A DNA stretch of 64,000 bases from Apoda limacodes (lineage: Eukaryota; Arthropoda; Insecta; Lepidoptera; Limacodidae), in the NCBI GenBank assembly GCA_946406115.1, contig OX291553.1, forward strand, positions 16,373,001 through 16,437,000, read 5' to 3'. Position 1 is the stretch's first letter; each line of letters starts with the position of its first letter. This document shows, piece after piece, positions 56,028 through 64,000 of the stretch. Made by a program: the position numbers and the translations under genes. The notes under the pieces were generated by a model, which saw only the letters and a list, made by a program, of their open reading frames with translations, was not told the origin of the DNA and ran no database searches.

Positions 56028-56384
56028 ACAATTTTTTTTAATACCATTAAGGTGGCAAGCAAGCTTACGGTCCGCCTGATGGTAAGCGGTCACCGTAGCC
56101 TATGGACGCTTGTAAAAAAAAGGGTAGAGAAAACCTCGGCAGGGAGCTCATTGCACAACCCAAGCGTTTGCGGGAGGAAGTTTCTCTGAAAACGCACTGT
56201 ACGCGACCATTTCGATTCTAAAGTGATTCCCCGCCGATGGCGAGCGGTGCGATGGTAGAAAGTAGCCGTGGGCATCATTTTGAACAATTCCTCAGAACAC
56301 ACATCCCCTTGTACAAGCGGTAGAACACACACAAAGAGGCAGTCTCTCCTCAGAGTTAAGGGTTGTGGGGTGGGTTTGGGATCG
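56028..56384 (-). mobile_element. LINE family 1, 3' fragment with deletions
   Basis: It begins at a T-run followed by 'ataccattaaggtggcaagc' and matches the family-1 C-terminal region up to the codons for IVDD. About 65 bases near 56120 (after the SVH codons) and a few near 56225 are missing. It ends exactly where a different LINE begins (56385). Confidence 0.85.
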
Positions 56385-56800
56385 TCGACGGGCGATTCTA
56401 GTTAATGCAAAACAACCTTGACCGAGACGTCCGCTTAGTTTGTTAATGTGTGTGTCCCATTTTAAACTACCATCAAAGTGGAAACCTAAGAATTTTACTT
56501 CTGATACTTGTGGAATGTGGACATCATTAAATACTATATTAATAGGTTTAAGATAAGGGCCTCTTAGCCAAAATTGTATTTAAGATTTGTTAAGACTGAG
56601 ACCATTAGCTGCAAACCAATTTGTCATTTGGGTCAGAGCATTATAACGTTGTTTCGCAATTCATTAAAATGGTCGCCTGTCACTATTGCACATCCATCAT
56701 CTGCGAACATTATAAAACTACCAGATTTAAATAGAGGAAAAGAAAATTTCCTGTCGGTAAACCTTGTGGCACATTCTCCTAATATATTTTTTCATGGGAC
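56385..56800 (-). pseudogene. Third LINE family, reverse transcriptase fragment
   Basis: Minus-strand reading gives FIMFADDGCAIVTGDHF, NWFAANGLSLNKS, then VHIPQVSEVKFLGFHFD and HINKLSGRLGQG. This is the region just after the FADD palm motif in Jockey-type reverse transcriptases. A stop after LSLNKS and frameshifts are present. It differs from families 1 and 2 and appears once in the window. It is fused end to end with the family-1 fragment at 56384. Confidence 0.75.
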
Positions 56801-57825
56801 CGTGTTATACCTCTGTTAAAAACTCTGTCAAAAACAATTTGTGCTCTTTTGTTTAAGAATGATTTTATAAATTTTAGGAAGGAAGAACAAACAATCTTAC
56901 GAACTTAATTTCGAATTTTTAATATTATTATGTATTATAAATCAAGTAATTAACTCTTGCGACGACATTTGTATGCACAGTGCGATCGAATGCGTAATAT
57001 CAAATAATAGATTGTAATTTAGTTAGAAAAGAACTTTAATTATCGTTTGCAAAATTTTAACGTTAGTTATCTAAAGTGTCTGTAGTTCTGCGCAACTAGA
57101 TTTCTATTTAAAAAAAAAATTGATTTAAATAAAATACTGGCAGGCGGGTTTGCAGACGAGTGCTGTGTCAGTGAAAAGTTTTATCTATTTTCCTGATCAT
57201 CAAATGCGTGATTGTGCTTACTGTTTGCTCGATGTGCTGAAAAAAAGGTCGGATTGGGTCCATGTTGATTAATGTCTGCCTAGTCCCAGACGTCACAAAA
57301 AACATTTAGAAACAAAGACAGATTTTTGTTATAGTACAAAAGATTTCATTACAAAATGTTCAATCAATCAACAAAAGTGTTATTTTTTATGTGTTGCTAA
57401 GTACTACTTAGTCAAACGAATTTTTTATGGTGACTACATCTTCCCATAAATTAATTTTTAATTAATATTTAATACCATATGTTCATACAAAAACTTCGTA
57501 ACTCATTAAATATATTGCCCATAAATCTATAATCTACTGGTCTAGCTGGTTGGCTGGTTGGTGCCTCGTAAACAGGGATTAAAGTTACACTTTGAATCCC
57601 TATGGACGCAAAGTGATTTCAATTTGGAATGTGGATTTATAGAGATCGATCAAGAACATTGTATAAACAAGTAACTAGCTGTGTAATAAAACTGGCTGGC
57701 CGCGCGCGGACCAAATAAAAAAAAAAAAGTTTGTGAAAAAGGAAAAAACCGCGTGATATTTATTTTGCCTTTGTCATTGTTTACTGAAATTTCTTTTTCA
57801 TTTTATTAATTCCTCATTATGGTAA
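56801..57825. other. No gene seen
   Basis: AT-rich. A partly repeated 'ggctggttggtgcct' near 57549 has no assigned identity. Confidence 0.5.
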
Positions 57826-58174
57826 TTAGTCCATTGAAATGTTACATGAGCTTTGTATTTGTTAGAGGACGCAATTTTATTTTTGGGACATGTGTGGGGG
57901 GTCAATAGAAGCTTAACCTCAAGTTTGAGGGGTTGCCACCCTTGTCATCCGGCCGCCATCTTGGAAAAAGGGGTGAAAACACTTTTTTCGCGATATCTCG
58001 GAAACTATGCGTCTTACAAAAAATTCGTAAAACATAATTTGTAGCAAATTGTTTTACCTACAAATATGTTTATATAACTTTTTGCCCGAAATTATAATAT
58101 ATATATTATTATTAATATATTATAATATATATATTAATATTCGGTCTTTAAATTGTAACATTTCAATGGACTAA
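57826..58174. mobile_element. 349-bp DNA element with perfect 21-bp terminal inverted repeats
   Basis: 'ttagtccattgaaatgttac' begins at 57826, and its exact reverse complement (21 bases) lies at 58154-58174. The interior has a GC-rich patch ('ccggccgccatcttggaaaa', 57951 onward) followed by 'cgcgatatctcggaaac' and an AT-palindrome near 58088-58140. It has no transposase. Superfamily unassigned. Confidence 0.75.
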
Positions 58175-58880
58175 ATACTTTTATTAAAAAATCGTACGTT
58201 TTCCTCAAGAAGTTATAATAAAATAAATAAATGTAGGTATATATTGTTATTTATAAGTTATACTTATCTCTTTTCTCATAGGGGTGATAAAAAGAAGAGT
58301 GTATCACTCGCTCGTAAAATTATTTTACCCCGTGCGCCGTCCTATGAATCCCTCGTTGCGCTCCAGATTCTACCTTAGAATCATTCGCTCCACTCTGGAT
58401 TCAAAATAACAACCTCGCCGTAAAAATATTATTTTGATCCCTTGTGATTTACTATTGCTATTGCTTCCAGTACCCGTCTCAAAGTCGTATATTTTGGTGT
58501 GCTTTTGTTTGGCTGCATATTCTGCTGCACAACCAGCAGAGTGAGTGGTTTGAGATATATTTTGCAAAAACTGCTTTAAAAATCCTTTGCTTGCTTCTAG
58601 TTTCCGTTACATTCAACAACAAATATTGTACACAATATTTTCGTAAGCATATTATGGTTATTAGGCTAAAAATAGAGCTGTCGCTTAATCAAGCCGTACC
58701 AAGCTGTCGGGCTGACAGCACAGCTAATGGCCGTAAATTAGGGAGGAGCCGATGAAATTCTCATGAGGGCTGGTGTGCTGTGTGTGATGTTTCCCTTACA
58801 AGCCGTAAATTGATATTTACAACGTTTGCTGAGTGTATTAAACTTATTTGAATGTTTATATATTACGTTGGTATCAAATG
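58175..58880. other. No gene seen
   Basis: AT-rich with short frames only. No supported feature. Confidence 0.5.
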
Positions 58881-58943
58881 TGTATATAATTGGTGCCTTA
58901 AGAGGTAATATCTTGTATATTATTGGTGCCTTAAGAGGCCTTG
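58881..58943. repeat. Short direct duplication
   Basis: 'attggtgccttaagagg' occurs at 58888 and again at 58922, about 34 bases apart, each preceded by 'tatat'. It lies at the edge of the GC-rich block that follows. Confidence 0.6.
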
Positions 58944-58949
58944 ACTTGA

Positions 58950-59400
58950 GCACCTGGGTCGCATGGATACAACCTCTATAAAAAAACTGTTGGTGAGGTT
59001 GGGTTATTGGGTGGGAATCTTCTGCTGCCACTCGTATGGGGGCTTTGGACGGCTGGTGTTAGGCGGGGCCCATCTTTGTAGCACTACAGGGAAGTTCTTC
59101 AGGGGAGCAGACACGGGCAACGTGTTCCCCGAGCATCTGTTCAAGAGTAGAGGGATAGGAGTTACACTCTTCCATTCCCCCAAATCAGGAAGAGGGGCGG
59201 TGGTGTTGAGACATTGCCCCCATTTTGGGAAGCAGGCGGGGATTGTGGAAGAATGCAAAAGCGTGCCCATGACCCCTGCACTACTATGATTGGTGGACAC
59301 CTGTGGGCTTAAGCCAGTAAAAGTCTGACATAACCTTCGCACCGACTCTGCAATGCGGAGGTGTCCATGAGGATTTCCCAGGTAAGTAAACTGCAGGGAC
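58950..59400. repeat. GC-rich block, probable retroelement 3' region
   Basis: The block is open on both strands: plus 58963-59289 (108 codons, ATG) and minus 59423-59004 (139 codons, ATG). The plus strand ends 'gtctgacataaccttcgcaccg' and 'gaggtgtccatgaggatttccc', which looks like a repeated 3' end known from Lepidoptera genomes. Neither frame shows a domain. Frame length on both strands follows from GC content, so I do not call a gene. Confidence 0.4.
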
Positions 59401-59854
59401 GAAATAAAATTTTCCAATCGCAATAATTTTGTATTATGTTTTTATCTAAAGATACGCATCGTATAACCTTTTTAAAATATGAAAATCATGAAAGCTTTTT
59501 CAGCCTTTCAAATCTCGAATAAAAGGAGGTAAGGTTTTTAGCTGAAGTCGCAGTAATTCAATCCGAGTTCACTTTAACACCACATATTTTTCCTTCTTAC
59601 TTATATTGGCTTCAGTAAGTCATTAAAAATTCCTATATTATAAACACAAAAGAAAGTTTGTTAGTTCGAACATCAGTGCAAAGTCAGTCTTACGTGAGGT
59701 TCTAGATTAATGTATAGTAAATAATTGAAAGTGGTTGAATAAATACTTAGACTATGTTTAGTGTAAGTTAATGAAAATTCAGAATTGTAAATTAAGTTGG
59801 CCCCTACCTCTTTTTAACTAATAATTTCGTGGTTGTATAGCATTATTTTTAAAT

Positions 59855-59951
59855 TAAACGGGTCTTACCAAGACACGTTTTGTTTTACGTTGTGATTTCG
59901 ATTCGAAATTTCAGAAACAAAACAAAACATATCGTGGTAAGACTCGTTTAT
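59855..59951. repeat. 97-bp imperfect hairpin
   Basis: 'aaacgggtcttaccaagaca' (59856) pairs with 'atatcgtggtaagactcgttt' (59929-59949); about 27 of 31 positions match. It could be a minimal MITE. Confidence 0.55.
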
Positions 59952-59979
59952 TGTAAAGGGCCCGTAACTAATAATTCAT

Positions 59980-60164
59980 TCTATAGAATATAAACGTCGT
60001 ATCTGCGTTTCTGTCTGTCTGTCTGTGCAAAATTTTCCCCGTAAATACTGAACGGATTTCCATTATGAAACAGGGTTTTAAGAGGAATATTGAAGTAGGT
60101 ATATGATTTACGTTAATTTTTAAGGTGTCGGCTATAACGAAACCACGTTTGCTGACTTAGCTAG
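59980..60164 (+). mobile_element. Helitron-like short element
   Basis: It starts TCTATAGAATATAAACG, has 'tttctgtctgtctgtctg' and ends 'gacttagctag' then T. It is a diverged non-autonomous Helitron. Confidence 0.5.
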
Positions 60165-60805
60165 TTTTCATATAAATAGTTAACTTAACATATTTTTTAA
60201 CACATTGGTATAAGCCGTTTGTATTTAACGGGCTCACGCTATTCTCACTGTGTTGGTCATAGTAGTAGCTTGTGTACCTATGTGTGTATATATTTGATAG
60301 GCTTAAACCGGAGATTAAAAAGATTTAAGTAGGTACCTTTCCAAACTACAAAAATAAACCAAGTGGTGAACGAGGAATTGCCTATTTAAAACTAGATGAT
60401 ACTTATCGTCATAGTACAAGATGACCACTTACTCCTCATAAAAGGGTTACTAAGCGTGGTCAATTAGATGTATCCCGGAGAAGATGGAGTGTACCAGGAC
60501 AAGCCGAAGTGTGTCTAAAATAAGTTTAGCAAGGCTATAAATACCTGCAATTTCTATATACGCAATATCAAAATATTAAATTGGATTCCAATTATCAACA
60601 AAATTTGGTTAAATTAGTAATAAATAACTTAACTGTTAAAAAAATCCTTCTGAATTGAAATGCGCCAGAATCAGAGTACTATAGTCAGTAAAATAAAAAC
60701 AAACTTGAAAGTTTCATAAAATTCAGGTATACCAACCTTAAACGTCGATCAGGAATACCTGAAATAAAAAAATATATAATTAGAAAAGTTTATGGATTTA
60801 CTCAC

Positions 60806-61432
60806 AGCTTCTAAGATACCTAGAAGAACACGACCTGGTCAGTGACCGTCAATGTGGCTTTTGCCACGGTCGCTCGACTTGTGACCTTCGAGTGTTTCTT
60901 ACATACCGATGGGCACTAGCCATTAAGAGTCAGGGGGAGGCATTGGCATGTAGCCTGGACATAGCGAAGACGTTCGATCGGGTCTGGCACCAGGGTCTTC
61001 TTTCGAAGTTGCCATCTACAAGGTAAAACTGGCTTATAAAAAAATTAACAGAGTGAGGCAGTACCTTACGTCGGGGCAGAGGTTGCTGCTTTACAAGTCG
61101 CATGTCGGCCCCATATGGAGTATTGCTTCCATCTCTGGGCAGGTGCACCCGGGTACCAGCTTGGCTCTTTTGATTCGAACCTTAGAACCGAAATGTTTGC
61201 GTAGAGTGCGGTTTCAGAGAAACTTCCCCCGCGAACTCTTGGGTTGTGGAATGAGCTCCTTGCCAAGGTTTTTCTATAAGGACTACAAGAAAGAAGTTAT
61301 TGGATTTCTGTAGTGTTGGCAACACGCGTGTGATGATGCCCCTGGTGTTTTAAGCGTCCATAGGCTACGGTGACCGCTTACCATGAGGCGGACCGTATGC
61401 TTGTTTGCTACCTTAGTGGTATAAAAAAAACA
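60806..61432 (+). mobile_element. LINE family 1, heavily deleted copy
   Basis: Three family-1 segments are joined: the fingers-palm region (60806-61020, with LDIAKTFDRV, Ala to Thr), the thumb (61045-61175, YLTSGQRLLLYKSHVGP) and the C-terminal and 3' end (61176-61432, to GGTATAAAAAAA). Large pieces between them are missing, including YADD. The frame is broken. The deletion joints contain no clear foreign sequence apart from about 25 bases at 61021-61045. Confidence 0.85.
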
Positions 61433-62514
61433 TACACTTTATAACAAAAATGTTTTATAAATATATCATTTCAATAAAATTAATTGTACCTTTTACCTTT
61501 ATACCTATTACCTTTATAAGTAGGTAACTAAACAAAACTCGAATAACAAAAACTGCCAACTTAGCTATTTATTTATATGTATAGAAAAATATCTGACCCA
61601 GAGGTCAAAAATAAAAACTACAGTCCATACATATATTGAAATGGAGTGAATTTACAACGACACTTGCGACTAAATATCGGGTAAGAAAAGTTTGTGTCAA
61701 TCTACACAGTTAGAAAAAAAAAACACAACAGTAAAAGAGGGATAGCGGGTAACAGGCATAGTATTTTTAGAACTTTAGTCGGTACAATATAGTTGCTGCA
61801 AATATTTTGCTTAAGTGGTTATGTTTACTGTAGTCTACAGTACTTAATAATAAAATTAGCCAGACGGTTACTACTGAGTATAAATCCTTTAGCGAGCTTT
61901 GAAAAATACTTTTATTCCATACTTAAAAACCTTTTATATTTTATTTAAAATTTTATATAATCGCATTAATATTTAAATATTCTTTGTTATACAAACATAC
62001 ATACAAAGGGATTAATTAGAAGTACCATCAACATGCTATGCAATGAATCACTACAGAATGTAAGCCAAGGTTAGTGGCGGTGTATAATTAACTGGTAGTA
62101 GAGGTAGATAAGGGCAGTAGGAAGCGGTCACCAAAGCCGCAGCAAATTCTAGTCGCCTTCACATTGAATTCATTTGTATTCATCAGCGTGAACGAATATT
62201 GAAGGTACCTACCACTGAAAATGTGAGCTGCCGCCTTTATGACGACCCTTGCTTATTGTGCAAATACATTGTATATAATTGTTTTATATGTCTAGTGTTC
62301 TATAAAGTATCTCTTGTGTACGCTTTCACAGATAGTAACTTTTTACATCTATAAGTTTTATTTTTATTTTAAACAAACTATGTATATTGTAGGTAAGTAT
62401 AAGTTAAGCTTCAGAGAACCCTAAACAGTCCTTGGACTGCATTGAGATACTTATGTATGAGCCTACCATAGATTTCGAGTTCTGTAATTTGTCGCATGGA
62501 CTGTGCACTGGCCT
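61433..62514. other. No gene seen
   Basis: AT-rich sequence without a supported feature. Confidence 0.5.
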
Positions 62515-62590
62515 TACAAAATTGTCCATCCTTTAAAAAAAAGACAAAGCAAACTGTGGTCTCTTTTCTCTTTCTATCAACGTCCGCCAT
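62515..62590 (+). repeat. Short dispersed repeat (pair with 19318-19395)
   Basis: 'ccatcctttaaaaaaaagac' to 'ctatcaacgtccgccatttt' matches the sequence at 19330-19395. Confidence 0.45.
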
Positions 62591-64000
62591 TTTGTTTGTT
62601 TATGTTATTGTAACAAGAATCCCGTTTGTGAAATGTTTGTGTAACAAGTTAGAAAGAGACTTTTTTTTATCACTGGCTAGGAAATGCGCTGTCCAGTTCT
62701 CTATGTCTATGGTACTACTCAGCAGTACCACAGTTATCACATATAATTTTATTCTGGTGTTCTGAAGAGCAGCCGATTGTTTTCCATCAACAAAAATGGG
62801 TAAAGCTTTTCATGTCTGAATTCGTAGTGGTAATCGATTACCTAATAGTAGGTACATGCCAAGTGCTGACCTGATGAGGTCACCCGCGGCGCCGACCTCT
62901 ATCGTTTGCACAGGCTTCAATAAAAACATCTCTATGTTTCTTTAGAAAGTTTCTGTTTATTTGAAACAGAAATATTGTTTACATAAGATTAATTTTTTAA
63001 TTTTAGTTGTTTAAAAGTAAAAATAGAGATAAATCAAGATTCAGTAGTTTGTTTGTAAAAACTATTCCTAATTCAGTTTGGACTTGGACTAACATGGCTT
63101 TTTCGATATATGGCCGGTAAGTCATATATCACCAGCTTTGCCCCAGTACAATCCTGACTTACTTCTTATTATCCTAACAAGAACTTACAAAGGAGGTTTT
63201 TTTTCTATCCCTGGACTTTTATTTTACCACTTATTACTCTAAAGTGGACATGCATTAAGCCACCTTTTACGCAGGACTAAAATGGTTGCTGAAAGGCGGC
63301 TCTTCGCCATATTGGTTTGGTTGTAGCGAGTGAAGTATTTTATTTTGTATATGTAGTGTGTAATTAGCTTTAAATTACCCTTTTGCGTGTTATGTCAAAA
63401 TCATTGTAAAATTCTATATCCATACATGCATGGAATGCCATACTCATTTACGTCAACAGTCTTTTAAATCTGATTTTTAAAAAGATGACAGATGGAAAAT
63501 TATTCAAAGGGAGTCTTTTGGAGATTTTCTCGAAGATAGATGTTAAAAACAAAATTTGCACTTTTTACCTAAAATAAATAGGAATTAATCTTTTTGGAGT
63601 GCATCAAGTTCTTCGAGAAACAGGAACTAAGGAGATGTAAATTACAAGAGGAACTTACCGCACGAGTTTTAATAAGAGAAGGTTTGAATTTCTCGATAAA
63701 ATATCTCAAGGTTGTGGGTTCTACCATAAACCCTCCCAACAGGTACCTAAGTGCATTTATTTGGATAGGTGATTATTGCAATATTGATTCTGCGGATTGG
63801 TTTTTTTTCGCCATATTGATTTTTAATTTCTCAATCTGAAAAGAATGGTAATGGCATAGATTGCTGAAAATTGGTGAATATTACATCATATTATGATTAA
63901 TTGATATTTTCGACAATACAGTCGACCCGAAGGGAAAATTACGATACCATCGTCTAGATAGGAAAATGACGGCAAAACAGATAAATTCGGAAACTGAATT
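62591..64000. other. No gene seen
   Basis: AT-rich to the end of the window. A short plus-strand frame at 63594-63839 has no recognised motif. Confidence 0.5.

Overview
The window is AT-rich, TE-dense, non-coding eukaryotic DNA. It most likely comes from a moth or butterfly (Lepidoptera). Evidence: short Helitron-type elements of the Lep1 kind with TC and CTAG ends next to microsatellites, RTE elements with an ATG-type 3' tail and a characteristic 'ccactgctggacat' end, several tRNA-derived SINEs, and many copies of a LINE whose 3' end matches a repeat known from Lepidoptera. I find no convincing host protein gene, rRNA, functional tRNA or CRISPR array. The window looks like intergenic or deep intronic sequence. 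All long reading frames belong to transposable elements (TEs).

Layout: 1-1340 is a near-perfect giant inverted repeat. 2.6-5 kb holds a MITE, a Helitron, a SINE and a 'ggttccgtacc' repeat. 5.1-6.2 kb has an uninterrupted mariner transposase frame whose first catalytic Asp is Val. 7.2-9.8 kb has a MITE and a decayed RTE LINE (minus). 11-19 kb has Helitrons, two GC-rich repeat blocks and three copies of LINE family 1. 19.7-21.8 kb has a hAT-type MITE, a Helitron and a SINE. 24.6-28.3 kb has a long decayed CR1/Jockey-like LINE (family 2, minus). 29.6-34.3 kb has Helitrons, a SINE and repeats. 34.4-39 kb is a nested stack: diverged tandem repeat, then a PIF/Harbinger-like element, then LINE copy A, then LINE copy B. 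39-42 kb has small elements. 45-46.8 kb is a repeat split by an RTE LINE. 47-48.1 kb is a dead mariner (minus). 48.8-49.4 kb is a Penelope-like remnant. 51.2-54.8 kb is a LINE with an intact 987-residue endonuclease/reverse transcriptase frame (minus). 55.4-61.4 kb has MITEs, LINE fragments and a GC-rich block. 61.5-64 kb is nearly featureless.

The genes do not form a pathway. The logic is parasitic: autonomous elements (LINE family 1, RTE, CR1/Jockey-like LINE, mariner, Harbinger, Penelope) in different states of decay, with non-autonomous derivatives (Helitron-N, MITEs, SINEs). The 51.3-54.2 kb LINE is the only one that still looks able to encode all its enzymatic functions. Family 1 is present in at least seven other truncated or deleted copies on both strands.

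All calls come from reading the sequence by eye. Element ends are approximate unless target duplications or terminal repeats are named.
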